A stretch of DNA of 64,000 bases from Bacillus pseudomycoides DSM 12442 (GCF_000161455.1 NZ_CM000745.1:2935064-2999063); one strand, 5' to 3'; counted from the stretch's first letter, positions 52,096-61,639 are shown. The notes: a model not told the origin generated them from the sequence alone. A program made the numbers and translations.

Positions 52096-52683
52096 TATTT
52101 CAATAATGAATAAGTAGACATGTTCATTTTCTTGAATTAATCGTTGGCGTGAGCTTTCATCTTCTATAGAGAGTGAAGATATATGATTTTTATTTGTTTT
52201 TATCCAAGCAGCAAGAACTGTTCTTTTATTATATTCTATTTTTTTAGAGCTGCTAATTTCTTCAAATGCAGACCCATTAATATTAGGTAAGCTATTTTCA
52301 GAAACAGTCATTGAACTATCGTCAATACCCATGAACCATTGCCAAGTCTCGTTGTTCGTATGTTGAAACATTTGTTGACCAACGGCTAATCTTATTTTTT
52401 TGTCTTTAAAGTCGGAAGAAGAAAACCCACCCATATCTTTTACCTTTTCTCCATTCTGGTAATATTCAATATTTGTAAATATTTCAGCTTGTTTATGAGG
52501 AATGGTAACTTCATAAAAAGAGACATGTCCTTGTTGTAAGGGTAATAATTGCAAAAGCGCAGTTTCTTTTTCTGATAAATTATATGGTTTTACAGTTGTG
52601 TACGAGTTTATATTTTGTTGGACGCCGCAACTACTAAGAGAAGTACTCAATAAAATGATGCTGAGAAGTAGTGTTTTTTTCAT
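52072..52683 (-). CDS. Putative lipoprotein (203 residues)
   Basis: Signal MKKTLLLSIILLSTSLSSC with a clear lipobox at Cys-19, then a soluble domain without a motif I recognise (NGEKVKDMGGFSSSDF, RTVLAAWIKTNKNHISSL). GGGGGATT is upstream. Not similar to the glnA-island lipoproteins. Function unknown. Confidence 0.8.
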   Translation of the reverse strand: MKKTLLLSIILLSTSLSSCGVQQNINSYTTVKPYNLSEKETALLQLLPLQQGHVSFYEVTIPHKQAEIFTNIEYYQNGEKVKDMGGFSSSDFKDKKIRLAVGQQMFQHTNNETWQWFMGIDDSSMTVSENSLPNINGSAFEEISSSKKIEYNKRTVLAAWIKTNKNHISSLSIEDESSRQRLIQENEHVYLFIIEIKRGDASQ

Positions 52684-52880
52684 TTAATCCCCCAATATTA
52701 ATATATTAGATTTTTATGGGAATTCTTCTATTTCAATGTAACCTTAGACATAAAGTCATTTTTCTGCGACTTAAGACCTAGTAGAGACTCCGATTGTAGT
52801 TCGATGTTAAAAAAGTCATATTTTTATACACTAGTAGTATGGAATACTGGACGTTAAGAAGTAAGGTAGGGGAATCAATT

Positions 52881-53456
52881 ATGTCTTTATTTCGGTTAGC
52901 AAAGAAAAATATACAAAACTATGCTGCCCAACGATTAAAGCAATTTATATGGATTGCAATGAGTACAATGCTATATTTTTTCATTATATCTATCCGATCT
53001 AATGAAGCGGTAATAGAAAAAATACAGCATATACCGTTTTTGTTAGCTACACTATATTATGGGGAAGTACTGTTGTTTTTTGTATGCACTGCTGTTGCAT
53101 ACAAAATGACAAAAAGATTTTTAAAAAATAGGAAACAAGAATTACTGTTGTATGAAACTGCCGGTATGAAAAAAAGAAAAATATTTTGTTTGTTATGTCA
53201 GGAGCAGTTTTTGATTTACGGTGGAGCGATTCTTTTTGGTTTTATTCATGGGATGCTGTTTTTGAAATTATTTACAGTGATTTTTATAAAGTTAATAGGA
53301 GTTCATGGAATAAATAGCGCACCGATTACGTTATACGCAGTATCAGTAACGACAGTGTTGATCGTTATAATCATCTTATTATCAATATGGCAATGTTATA
53401 AATTTATTCAAGAATTTAAATATGAACAATTAAATAAAGTCGAGGAAAAGGCATGA
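52881..53456 (+). CDS. ABC transporter permease fragment (FtsX/BceB-like)
   Basis: 191 residues from ATG at 52881 (AGGTAGGGG upstream). It resembles the N-terminal part of BceB-type permeases (LFRLAKKNIQNYAAQRLKQF, a TM pair, ELLLYETAGMKKRKIF). Full-length members are about 600-650 residues with ten helices; this ends after four. The next gene pair encodes an ABC-2 type transporter, so its partner is unclear. It may be a truncated copy or a naturally short form. Confidence 0.65.
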   Translation: MSLFRLAKKNIQNYAAQRLKQFIWIAMSTMLYFFIISIRSNEAVIEKIQHIPFLLATLYYGEVLLFFVCTAVAYKMTKRFLKNRKQELLLYETAGMKKRKIFCLLCQEQFLIYGGAILFGFIHGMLFLKLFTVIFIKLIGVHGINSAPITLYAVSVTTVLIVIIILLSIWQCYKFIQEFKYEQLNKVEEKA

Positions 53457-53549
53457 GGCATCATGTCTTTTTGTTCGTTTTACAGCAGAAAATAATCATG
53501 ATACAGTGTAAAGAACTGAAAAAAGTGTTAGAGAGAAAGGTTGTATAAA

Positions 53550-54461
53550 ATGGTAAATAAACAATCTATAGTGAGAGTAGAACAACTAACAAAGCGAATC
53601 GGCTCAAAGACATTAGTAGAAAATATAAGTTTTGAAGTAAAGAAAGGCGAAGTTGTTGGTTTATTAGGGCCAAACGGTGCCGGGAAAACAACATTAATGC
53701 GAATGATGGTTGGTATGATTCGCATGACGGAAGGTGAAGTCTGGATAGATGGTCAATCTGTAAAACAGCAATTTGAAAGTACAGCTGCAAAAATTGGTGC
53801 TGTAATCGAAAATCCAGAATTCTATCCTTTTTTAAGTGGTTATGAAAATTTGACATATTTTGGGCGTATGAATAGTAACGTTACAGAAGACCGTATTGAT
53901 GAAGTTGTCCAATTACTAGGTATGGGACAGGTTATTGACCGAAAAGTAAAAGCATATTCACTTGGTATGAGGCAACGCTTAGGAATTGCACAAGCACTTA
54001 TACATAACCCGGATGTACTTATTTTAGATGAACCAACAAATGGGTTAGATCCAAATGGTATCCATGAGATGCGTATGTATATAAAGAAAATTGCACATGA
54101 ACAAGGAAAGGCCGTTCTTGTATCGAGTCATTTATTATCTGAAGTTGAATTAATGTGTGATCGCGTCATTATCATTCAACATGGAGAATATGTAACGACG
54201 CAAAGTATTCAACGAGATGGAAGTTTGGAAATGGAGACGATTCATATACGTGTTGATGATGTGAAGCGGGCAGCGGATCTTTTAACGTATGATGCTGTAA
54301 TTCAAGATAATGAATTGATTCTTACTGTGGAAAATGAAGAAATTCCAAATGTGATTCGTACATTAACAGAAAAAAGTATTCGTATTTATCGTGTTTATGA
54401 AGAAAGAAAAACATTAGAAGAGAAGTTTTTAGAATTAACAGGAGGCAAGGATATTGTTTAA
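53550..54461 (+). CDS. ABC transporter ATP-binding protein (BcrA-like)
   Basis: 303 residues. Walker A GPNGAGKTT (about 39-47), signature YSLGMRQRLGIA and Walker B VLILDEPTNGLDPNG. The C-terminal extension is as in bacitracin/lantibiotic exporters. The ATG at 53550 is 9 bases after GAGAGAAAGG. It overlaps the permease gene by 8 bases. Confidence 0.92.
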   Translation: MVNKQSIVRVEQLTKRIGSKTLVENISFEVKKGEVVGLLGPNGAGKTTLMRMMVGMIRMTEGEVWIDGQSVKQQFESTAAKIGAVIENPEFYPFLSGYENLTYFGRMNSNVTEDRIDEVVQLLGMGQVIDRKVKAYSLGMRQRLGIAQALIHNPDVLILDEPTNGLDPNGIHEMRMYIKKIAHEQGKAVLVSSHLLSEVELMCDRVIIIQHGEYVTTQSIQRDGSLEMETIHIRVDDVKRAADLLTYDAVIQDNELILTVENEEIPNVIRTLTEKSIRIYRVYEERKTLEEKFLELTGGKDIV

Positions 54462-55398
54462 TTTAGTTTATAACGAACTGTATAAAATCTTTAAGCGAAA
54501 GCGAACAATGATACCGTTTGTTGTTATTGCAATTTTAGTTATTGGTTTAGGATGGGTTTCTGTTAAATACTTTCCGTCTTTATCAGGAGATTGGAAAACA
54601 GAGTATACGGAGCGAACGGCAGAAATTGAAAAAAAACTTGGGAGTACAAAACAGGATATTATCAATCAAAAATCAGGAGATGAGCTTGTTAAAGAGTATC
54701 AGCTTAAAATGAAGCACTTAGATACGAATACACCACCTGCAGATGCTTCACCTCTAACTTTTATGAGAGATACCGGATTAATTGTTTTTCCGATTTTATT
54801 ACCATTTATTCTTGTATATGCTAGTACAATTTTTGCAAATGAGTACAACTGGGGAACTTATAAATTCTTAATGATTCGCCCGGCGAATCGATTTAAAATT
54901 TTAACAGCGAAATATGTTGCGATTGTTATTTTTTCTGGATTACTATTTATATTTAATATGCTTTTCTCACTGTTATGTGGGTTTGTTATTTATAAGTTTC
55001 AACAGCCAGCATGGACGGAATTTATTGTACAAAATGGTAGTATTATTGAGCGGAATATCTTTGGTGATGTGAGCCAGTATTATCTATTAGAATGGCTACC
55101 AACTCTTGTGTATGCAGCACTTGCTTTTATGATTTCTGTTCTAACAAGATCAAGTGGGGGTGCAATAGGTATTTCTTTATTTGTGGCATTATCTGGTGGA
55201 ATCATTTTAATGCCAGCATCTAGATATGAATGGATGAAATTTTTATTACCGGCAAATACAGATTTATATGGAATATTACAACATGGAAGCTTAGTTTCAG
55301 GGATAACATTCCCATTTGCCTCTTGTATTCTGATGATTTATTTACTTGTTTTCCTAGGTATTTCCTATACTGTATTTTCAAAGCGCGATTTAACATAA
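54454..55398 (+). CDS. ABC-2 type transporter permease
   Basis: 314 residues from a TTG at 54454 inside the ATPase gene. First membrane helix at about 20-38, an external loop, then five helices (GLIVFPILLPFILVYAST to LLVFLGISYTVF). Works with the ATPase before it; substrate probably a peptide antibiotic or lipid-like molecule, by family only. Confidence 0.88.
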   Translation: MFNLVYNELYKIFKRKRTMIPFVVIAILVIGLGWVSVKYFPSLSGDWKTEYTERTAEIEKKLGSTKQDIINQKSGDELVKEYQLKMKHLDTNTPPADASPLTFMRDTGLIVFPILLPFILVYASTIFANEYNWGTYKFLMIRPANRFKILTAKYVAIVIFSGLLFIFNMLFSLLCGFVIYKFQQPAWTEFIVQNGSIIERNIFGDVSQYYLLEWLPTLVYAALAFMISVLTRSSGGAIGISLFVALSGGIILMPASRYEWMKFLLPANTDLYGILQHGSLVSGITFPFASCILMIYLLVFLGISYTVFSKRDLT

Positions 55399-55408
55399 TA
55401 ATAGATGG

Positions 55409-55446
55409 AAAAACCGTTAAGAAGAATGATCTTAACGGCTTTTTTA
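55409..55446. terminator. Terminator between ABC operon and convergent amidohydrolase
   Basis: CCGTTAAG / CTTAACGG stem followed by CTTTTTTAT. Confidence 0.85.
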
Positions 55447-56589
55447 TCGTAATTTGTTAATAGCTTCTTGAGCTAATAAAGCAAAATATTGTGCGCTTAT
55501 AGGTAATGCTCCTTCATCTAATGTAAAAGCAGGGTGATGCCATTCTTGTGTCCCAGCTGTTCCCATAAAGACGAATGAACCAGGTATGTTTTGTTGATAA
55601 AATGAAAAATCTTCTCCTGCCATAGAAGGTTTTGGTGAAATAATTTGGAGGCCCATTACTTGAGCAATATGGGTAGATAATTCTGTAAGTTTTATATCGT
55701 TATGAACGGCAGGAGGACCTGGATACCAATGCAATTTCGTTTCAACACCTAGTGCATCAGAAACCCCTTTAATAATACGTTCCATCAGTTCTGGTATTCT
55801 TTGGCGTGTTTCAGGTTGGAATGTACGAACGGTTCCTTCTAAAGTTGCTTTTTCAGGGATAACGTTCCATGTATTTCCTGAATGAATGTTTGTTACACTC
55901 ACGACAGCGTTATGAAAAGAGCTTACATTTCGGCTTACAATTGTTTGTAGTGCCATAACAATTTGAGAAGAGGCAACAATTGGATCAACACCAGCATCAG
56001 GTACAGCTGCATGTGTTCCAACTCCTTGTATTTCAATCTCAAAACGATCAACGCCGGCCATAAGTGGTCCATCTTTTATACCAATTGTACCAACTGGTAA
56101 ATCGGGCTTATTGTGCATACCAAAAATGGCTTGTACGTTTTCTAAATGACCAGCTTCTATTACTTTGCATGCTCCGTCTCCGCTTTCTTCAGCAGCTTGG
56201 AATATGAATCTAACAGTTCCGTTAAGTGAAGATTCATTTTCTTTTAATAAGTAGGCAGCGCCGAGAATAGATGCTGTGTGAAAATCATGTCCACATGCAT
56301 GCATTTTACCAGGATTTTTAGAAGCATAAGATAAATTAGTTTCTTCATGTATAGGAAGAGCATCAATATCAGCACGGAGCACAATAATTGGTCCATTCTT
56401 ATCACCGGAAACTTCTGCGATTACGCCAGTTTTTAAATTAGAACTAATAATTGTGATGTTAGCTTCGTTTAACCAGTTCTGTATCGCTTTTGTTGTTTCT
56501 GTTTCTTCATAAGATAGTTCTGGATATTGATGTAAATGACGGCGGATGGAGATTAGCTTCTCTGTTAATTGATTTGTGATGGGTTTCAT
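55444..56589 (-). CDS. M20D amidohydrolase (N-acyl-amino acid hydrolase type)
   Basis: 381 residues. The metal-ligand segment HACGHDFHTASILG (about 97-110), plus RADIDALPIHEE and GMHNKPDLPVGTIG, define the M20D/IAA-amidohydrolase family. It removes acyl groups from amino acids; the natural substrate is not predictable. Monocistronic, with a terminator shared with the ABC operon. Confidence 0.92.
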   Translation of the reverse strand: MKPITNQLTEKLISIRRHLHQYPELSYEETETTKAIQNWLNEANITIISSNLKTGVIAEVSGDKNGPIIVLRADIDALPIHEETNLSYASKNPGKMHACGHDFHTASILGAAYLLKENESSLNGTVRFIFQAAEESGDGACKVIEAGHLENVQAIFGMHNKPDLPVGTIGIKDGPLMAGVDRFEIEIQGVGTHAAVPDAGVDPIVASSQIVMALQTIVSRNVSSFHNAVVSVTNIHSGNTWNVIPEKATLEGTVRTFQPETRQRIPELMERIIKGVSDALGVETKLHWYPGPPAVHNDIKLTELSTHIAQVMGLQIISPKPSMAGEDFSFYQQNIPGSFVFMGTAGTQEWHHPAFTLDEGALPISAQYFALLAQEAINKLR

Positions 56590-56785
56590 CTATTTTGCCT
56601 TCTTTCTCAGGATAAACTTCAATTTATATTTTAAGTATATTAAAATAAAAAATCCATTCATTAGTAATTATATAGGAGTTTAGTGTTTTTAATGAATCTG
56701 TAAGAGAAAAATATCCCTTAAATTAATTTTGAAATTTTTCACATGTTATTATTTACAAGGAATTCATAAATACAAGATATACTAA

Positions 56786-56817
56786 AAAAGAGGTTTCTCA
56801 AATGAGAAGCCTCTTTT
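56786..56817 (-). terminator. Terminator of the EamA transporter gene
   Basis: AAAGAGGTTTCTC / GAGAAGCCTCTTT stem, T-rich on the minus strand (TTTTTTAG). Confidence 0.8.
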
Positions 56818-56820
56818 CGC

Positions 56821-57729
56821 TTATGCAGCAACTTTCTTATGTGTATGATGTTTTCGATATCGTCCGCGCATTGCATATGCAATTTGTGGAATTGCAATAC
56901 CAACCAAGATAAGTGATACACCAAGCCATTGAGAAGAGAGTACCGCTTCTTTTAAAACGAATACAGACATAATTGTTGTAACAGGTAATTCGGCTGCACC
57001 AAGAATAGTGGCTAGGCCGGAACCGATTTTTGGAATTCCGATTGTAAAGGCGATTGATGGAATAACAATACTGAATGTTCCTAATCCTAAACCGTATTTC
57101 CAAAGTCCTTGTGAAATAGCCCCATTAAAAATAAATGTTGGTGGGAATACTACCATTACTAAAGTTAAAGCGCCAGCCATTAAGAGGACGCCTCTTGGTA
57201 ATGAGGGCACTTCGACAGCGACCTTACCACTTACAAAAATGTAGGTTGCAAATGTAACAGCAGATAGTAAACCTAATATGATTCCAGTTGTATCGAAGTC
57301 ACCTGCTGATTTTTCTAATAATCCGCTCGATAAGAATGTACCCGCAAGTAAAAAGAGAACAGAAATGACTTTTTCTCTTGACGGTAATGTTTTTGTTGCT
57401 ACAGCTTCAATGATAATGCCAACCCAAACGAATTGGAATAATAGTATAATGGCAATAGATGCCGGTACAGTTTTCAGTGAAGCATAATAAAAGATACCGG
57501 TAAAACTAGCTGATGTTCCAGCGACAAATAAAATAAGCATTTGTTTAAGTGGAACGCGGTGTCTAGAAAAAAGAAGAGTAATTCCAAGTAAAATAAACCA
57601 ACCGAACAAATATTGACTACCAATTACTTCTCCAAGTGAAAAACCTTCTGCGTATGCAAGTTTAACAAAGATAGCTAAAATTCCATAGCTACATGCTCCT
57701 AATAAAACTAAAAGAGAATAACGAAGCAT
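56821..57729 (-). CDS. EamA/DMT-family transporter
   Basis: 302 residues with ten membrane helices in two EamA repeats (LLGACSYGILAIFVKLAY; LGLLSAVTFATYIFVSGKV). The ATG at 57729 follows GGGAGGA. His/Lys-rich C-terminal tail (RYRKHHTHKK). Substrate unknown; the family exports metabolites. Confidence 0.9.
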   Translation of the reverse strand: MLRYSLLVLLGACSYGILAIFVKLAYAEGFSLGEVIGSQYLFGWFILLGITLLFSRHRVPLKQMLILFVAGTSASFTGIFYYASLKTVPASIAIILLFQFVWVGIIIEAVATKTLPSREKVISVLFLLAGTFLSSGLLEKSAGDFDTTGIILGLLSAVTFATYIFVSGKVAVEVPSLPRGVLLMAGALTLVMVVFPPTFIFNGAISQGLWKYGLGLGTFSIVIPSIAFTIGIPKIGSGLATILGAAELPVTTIMSVFVLKEAVLSSQWLGVSLILVGIAIPQIAYAMRGRYRKHHTHKKVAA

Positions 57730-57744
57730 GAAAATTCCTCCCAT

Positions 57745-58396
57745 CCTATATATTAAGTTGTTCCAAAACGGACATATATAACTAGATGGAAGTATACAAA
57801 ATTAAAAATGAAGGGTCAAATGAAAGAAAAGTGTGACATTTTATAGCGTAATAATAAAAGTATGATATTTATGCATAATCTTGAAATTTATAATTATAGA
57901 AGTATTGTAAGATAGGGAACGAGTTGTATAAAGTTATCATTTGAAAAAAAATATTTTTCACAGGAAATACCTAGCGTATAGGGGGAAAGCATACAAATGA
58001 TTTGTTGTTTAGAAAAAGCTTTGATATGTTAATGAATGACAGAATATATTTATAATAGAAGGAAAATGAAACCGCTTCAGAAAGAATATATAAATCTATT
58101 TTGATTTTTCGACATATAAGCCATGGTTATGGATAACAAAAGGTGACTGCTACTTGTTTTCTCTTTTTGTTTTCACTTGGCATGGGGCAGGAAAAGGATC
58201 TGACCGCTTCTATGCATGGCGGGATGCTCTCTCCCACCTAAAAAGAAGGATTTTATTTCGGTTTTTTAATTTGTATTTATATAGCAGTGTGCAGCTATTT
58301 TTTCTTATTAAAATGTTGTAAATAGTGAATTCATGAATTGTACATAGTATTTTCTTTCATTTTTGCTACAATATTGTAGAAGAGAGGAGTGAAACG
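57745..58396. other. 650-bp spacer with no gene; possible RNA at 58080-58280
   Basis: 57745-58070 is AT-rich and holds only the start region of the EamA gene. 58080-58280 is more GC-rich and contains GGCATGGGGCAGG, GACCGCTTC, GGCGGGATGCTCTC and CCCACC with no coding frame, then a T-rich tract. The promoter of ccdA should lie between 58320 and 58380. The RNA idea is only compositional. Confidence 0.35.
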
Positions 58397-59104
58397 ATGC
58401 AAGATATTAATATTTTTTTAGCGTTTGGTGCGGGATTCTTATCATTTATTTCCCCTTGTTGCTTACCGCTTTATCCAGCATTTTTATCTTACATAACGGG
58501 AATGTCAGTTTCTGAATTAAAAGAAGAAAATGCGATGCTTCGTAAAAGAAGTATGATACATACGGCGTTTTTCTTACTTGGATTTTCAATTGTCTTTATC
58601 GCAATTGGTTTTGGTACGAGTTTTATCGGATCATTTTTCCAAGATTATAAAGATTTAATCAGACAGTTAGGGGCACTATTCATCATTGTATTTGGACTTG
58701 TAATTGTGGGGGTATTTAAACCGAAGTTTTTAATGCAAGATCGAAAATTTACATTTAAAAGTCGTCCTAGTGGTTATATTGGATCTATTTTAATTGGCTT
58801 GGCATTTGCTGCTGGCTGGACACCTTGTACAGGACCCATTTTAGTAGCTGTAATTGGACTGGCTACTACGAATCCAGAATCAGCAATGCTATATATGATT
58901 GCTTACATACTTGGGTTTGCAATACCATTTTTTATACTTTCATTTTTTATTACGAAAATGTCTTGGATTAAACGACATAGTGGAACGTTTGTGAAAGTAG
59001 GCGGATATATCATGATTGTTATGGGTATATTCTTATACTTTAATTGGATGACAAAAATTATAGCGTATTTCTCAAGTTTATTTGGTGGTTTCACCGGTTT
59101 TTAG
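58397..59104 (+). CDS. ccdA: Cytochrome c biogenesis protein CcdA
   Basis: 235 residues, six membrane helices. The two conserved cysteine regions are FISPCCLPLYPAFLSYITG and AGWTPCTGPILVAV. It passes reducing equivalents from cytoplasmic thioredoxin to extracytoplasmic thiol proteins for cytochrome c assembly and sporulation. GAGAGGAG precedes the ATG. Followed by ccdC without the yneI gene known from B. subtilis. Confidence 0.95.
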   Translation: MQDINIFLAFGAGFLSFISPCCLPLYPAFLSYITGMSVSELKEENAMLRKRSMIHTAFFLLGFSIVFIAIGFGTSFIGSFFQDYKDLIRQLGALFIIVFGLVIVGVFKPKFLMQDRKFTFKSRPSGYIGSILIGLAFAAGWTPCTGPILVAVIGLATTNPESAMLYMIAYILGFAIPFFILSFFITKMSWIKRHSGTFVKVGGYIMIVMGIFLYFNWMTKIIAYFSSLFGGFTGF

Positions 59105-59193
59105 TATTATCCTGTGAAAATGTTGGAAATACTAACAGAAAAGCATATAATGAAACTAGATTTTCATATTGCCACAAAAAAGGATGAGAAAGT

Positions 59194-59700
59194 ATGAACA
59201 TAGTTCTTTTGTCGAGTATTGTTGCCGTTTGTATGGCTGTTGGTGCGATGTTCATTCGTTTAAAAGCAGCGAAGAAACCTGCAACATTGAAAAAAATCAT
59301 TCTCCCACCATTTTTTATGAGTACGGGAGCATTGATGTACATTTTTCCGGAATTTCGCCTAACGCCAGCAGAAATGTTAGAAGCAATCGGTGTAGGTTTG
59401 TTTTTCTCAATTTTTCTTATTAAAACATCTAAATTTGAAGTGCGTGGACAAGAAATTTATTTAAAACGCTCCAAAGCTTTCGTATTTATTTTAATTGGTT
59501 TGCTCGTGGTACGTATTGTCTTTAAAACATATTTAAGTCAATCGCTTGATTTAGGGCAACTAAGTGGTATGTTCTTCTTACTTGCTTTTGCAATGATTGT
59601 ATCTTGGAGAATCGCAATGTATCGCTCATTCACGAAATTGCAAAAGGAAATGGAAAAAGAAGATGGATTTTATAATGAGAAAGATATGAAATTAACGTAA
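59194..59700 (+). CDS. ccdC: CcdC-family membrane protein (DUF1453)
   Basis: 168 residues with four to five membrane helices (IVLLSSIVAVCMAVGAMFI, FFMSTGALMYIFPEF, MFFLLAFAMIVSWRIAMY). Linked to CcdA in bacilli, role in cytochrome c maturation not essential. It starts 89 bases after ccdA with AAAAAAGGATGAG. Confidence 0.9.
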   Translation: MNIVLLSSIVAVCMAVGAMFIRLKAAKKPATLKKIILPPFFMSTGALMYIFPEFRLTPAEMLEAIGVGLFFSIFLIKTSKFEVRGQEIYLKRSKAFVFILIGLLVVRIVFKTYLSQSLDLGQLSGMFFLLAFAMIVSWRIAMYRSFTKLQKEMEKEDGFYNEKDMKLT

Positions 59701-59728
59701 AAAACCTCAAGATTCCTTGAGGTTTTTT
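59700..59728 (+). terminator. ccdA-ccdC terminator
   Basis: AAAACCTCAAG / CTTGAGGTTTT stem followed by TT. Confidence 0.9.
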
Positions 59729-59746
59729 ATTATGTTAACCGAGAAG

Positions 59747-59781
59747 TTCCCCTCCTCTAAGCGAAGTGAAGGTAGGGGGAG
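59747..59781. repeat. Isolated GC-rich hairpin, REP/IS200-end-like
   Basis: TTCCCCTCC ... GGTAGGGGGA with inner CTAAGCGAAGTG, between the ccd terminator and the stop of the DUF2621 gene. It resembles the folded ends of IS200/IS605 elements or REP-type repeats. No transposase is nearby. Confidence 0.35.
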
Positions 59782-59782
59782 G

Positions 59783-60214
59783 TCAATTAGCCAGCAGTGA
59801 TTGATAACGGGAATAGTCAATTTGCTTTTCTTGTAATTTTTTAATTAAAAACTTATGATCTCGTTTTGGAGTTGCTACAATATATCCTTTAATAATTAAA
59901 TCTTCAGTTATTTTTGTGGCTTTTTCTTTTAACGCTAGCTCTCCGATTTTACCAGCAATTTTAGATCTTGCGACATCGCGGAAAAGTTCAGGGACCGGAC
60001 TTACAAGTTCTTCTAATAATTGTTTTTGCTCATCATCCCATAAATGCCGTGTGTGATCGATATAGTGTTGTTCCCAATCTAAAATAGACATGCCGTCTTC
60101 TTTCGGTAGGCGTTTTAAGAATTTTCGGAACATGAAATATCCACCAATAGACATAAGGCCTAGTAAAATAACAGTCCAAGTAACAATAAACCAACTAAAC
60201 CATCCTTCGAGCAA
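59783..60214 (-). CDS. DUF2621 membrane protein (YneK-like)
   Basis: 143 residues from a TTG at 60214, 6 bases after AAAGGGGGG; the longer frame is not supported. One N-terminal membrane helix (WFIVTWTVILLGLMSIGGYF), then a soluble helical domain. YneK lies at the same place after ccdC in B. subtilis. Probably sporulation or ccd related; unproven. Confidence 0.8.
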   Translation of the reverse strand: MLEGWFSWFIVTWTVILLGLMSIGGYFMFRKFLKRLPKEDGMSILDWEQHYIDHTRHLWDDEQKQLLEELVSPVPELFRDVARSKIAGKIGELALKEKATKITEDLIIKGYIVATPKRDHKFLIKKLQEKQIDYSRYQSLLAN

Positions 60215-60283
60215 GTGTATCCCCCCTTTGCGATAGCAGTTTTCCTTTACTAGTATTATAATCGGTGAAATTGATAGAAAGCA

Positions 60284-60314
60284 AGAACGCTTGGCCATTT
60301 TGACCAAGCGTTCT
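60284..60314 (-). terminator. Hairpin after the 98-residue gene
   Basis: AGAACGCTTGG / CCAAGCGTTCT perfect 11-bp stem; on the minus strand it is followed by TGCTTTCTATC, a weak T-run, just after the stop of the gene at 60318. Confidence 0.6.
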
Positions 60315-60317
60315 GAA

Positions 60318-60614
60318 TTAAACGAAGTATAGTTGTTCAACACGTAATAGGCCATTATCATCTTCTAAATATTCAATAATAAGTGTGCCGACTTTACGAT
60401 CTTTATCTTCAGTTGTGAAAATAGAGTAAGAAGTAAAACGTTTTGTTGATAGGCCGCTAATATGTGTAGGAAGAGAAATGTAGTCGTTATCGCGGAAAAA
60501 CTCCATGAGTTCAACATCTTCAAATTGTTTTCGATCTACTGCTTGATTTGTATAGCGACGTTGTAGTTGTTTTAAAGATTCGTTCCAAGAAATTACTTTT
60601 GTATCGTATACCAT
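60318..60614 (-). CDS. Hypothetical protein (98 residues)
   Basis: Soluble protein, MVYDTKVISWNESLKQLQRR, then LPTHISGLSTKRFTSYSIFT and VGTLIIEYLEDDNGLLRVEQ. Ribosome site AAGGAGATAG. It appears coding by composition and signals. Unknown family. Confidence 0.75.
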   Translation of the reverse strand: MVYDTKVISWNESLKQLQRRYTNQAVDRKQFEDVELMEFFRDNDYISLPTHISGLSTKRFTSYSIFTTEDKDRKVGTLIIEYLEDDNGLLRVEQLYFV

Positions 60615-60704
60615 TTGTTCTATCTCCTTACTATATGTAATTATTCAGAACGTATGTTCCAATCTAGTATACCCTGTTTCTAATAAAAGGGAAAGCAAAA
60701 AATA

Positions 60705-60732
60705 ATGTAAGCTTGGATTTCCAAGCTTACAT
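60705..60732 (-). repeat. Inverted repeat with minus-strand T-run
   Basis: ATGTAAGCTTGG / CCAAGCTTACAT perfect 12-bp stem with 4-base loop; on the minus strand it is followed by TATTTTTTGC. It would stop leftward transcription, but no leftward gene lies upstream of it. Confidence 0.55.
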
Positions 60733-60874
60733 AAAAGGCGTCCATAATCATCTCTGTTTTTTATTATAAGCTAGATAGAAATAGGAAACAAGGTAGGGAG
60801 TATTTTGTTGATAGTTTATAAAATTCCGTTTATTGTAAAAAAGAGGTTTATTTTAGTGGGAAAGGGTAAAAGAA

Positions 60875-61453
60875 ATGACGTATATAATTTCACTTCAAGG
60901 ACCAATGGCAAGCGGAAAAACAACGTTAGCAAGAAGATTAAAAAAGCATGGATTCCCAATATTGTATGAAAACCCTTATGGAATTGTAGAAAAAAGAAAA
61001 AATTTAAATTTGGATATTTACACAAAAGAGGGATTTATTACAAATCAAAGGATGTTTATTGAAGCAAAAATAAAAGAAATTCAGAATGCGCGAGGGCGTA
61101 TTGTGATATTTGATCGTGGTTCAGAAGATATTGAATTTTATACAATATATTTTCCGAAATTGATAGGGATGGATTGGGATATCGAAAACGAACTAAAAGA
61201 TGAATTGTATAAATTAAGAAGATGCCGTTCAGATGCGATTTTTTATTTGGATGTTTCTAAAAAGATATTGCAAGAGAGAAAGAAGAATGATAATACGAGA
61301 AGACGCAGTACGTTTGAAAAACAGCTAGAATTAGTAGAAATAGAAAAACAATGGTATAAACAATTTCCGGTTACATATGTGAATACTGATGAAGTGACAG
61401 TAGAGGCAACAGAGGTATATTTCATGAAATGGGTGAAGGAGAAAAGCATATGA
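60875..61453 (+). CDS. P-loop nucleoside/nucleotide kinase-like protein
   Basis: 192 residues. Walker A GPMASGKTTLARRL (about 8-21), a DRG element (IVIFDRGSEDIEFY) and a lid rich in Lys/Arg (KKNDNTRRRSTFEKQ), pattern of the AAA_18/thymidylate-kinase-like group. Substrate unknown. Ribosome site GGGAAAGGG. Confidence 0.8.
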   Translation: MTYIISLQGPMASGKTTLARRLKKHGFPILYENPYGIVEKRKNLNLDIYTKEGFITNQRMFIEAKIKEIQNARGRIVIFDRGSEDIEFYTIYFPKLIGMDWDIENELKDELYKLRRCRSDAIFYLDVSKKILQERKKNDNTRRRSTFEKQLELVEIEKQWYKQFPVTYVNTDEVTVEATEVYFMKWVKEKSI

Positions 61454-61568
61454 AGAAATTGCTCTTAAACAAGGGCTTTAATATAGAGTGAAAGGTCATA
61501 TTAATTCAACGCTTCTAATGGTATTCTAGTAAATTCATGTGAGGAGATGGAGGCCATTATGATACTAA

Positions 61569-61602
61569 AAAAGTCAATCTCCTATTGGAGATTGACTTTA
61601 AA
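61569..61602. terminator. Terminator between the kinase-like gene and the methyltransferase
   Basis: AAAGTCAATCTCC / GGAGATTGACTTT perfect 13-bp stem with loop TATT. Confidence 0.75.
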
Positions 61603-61639
61603 GCTTTTCTTCAAGAAAAGCACCTGTTTAGCTTAATAA

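Noticed and set aside
56739..57103. Minus-strand frames within and downstream of the EamA gene
   Set aside because: Out-of-frame readings of the transporter gene, which has normal helices in its own frame.
58397..59342. Minus-strand frames opposite ccdA and the ccdA-ccdC junction
   Set aside because: No ribosome sites, and the plus strand is fully explained by ccdA and ccdC.
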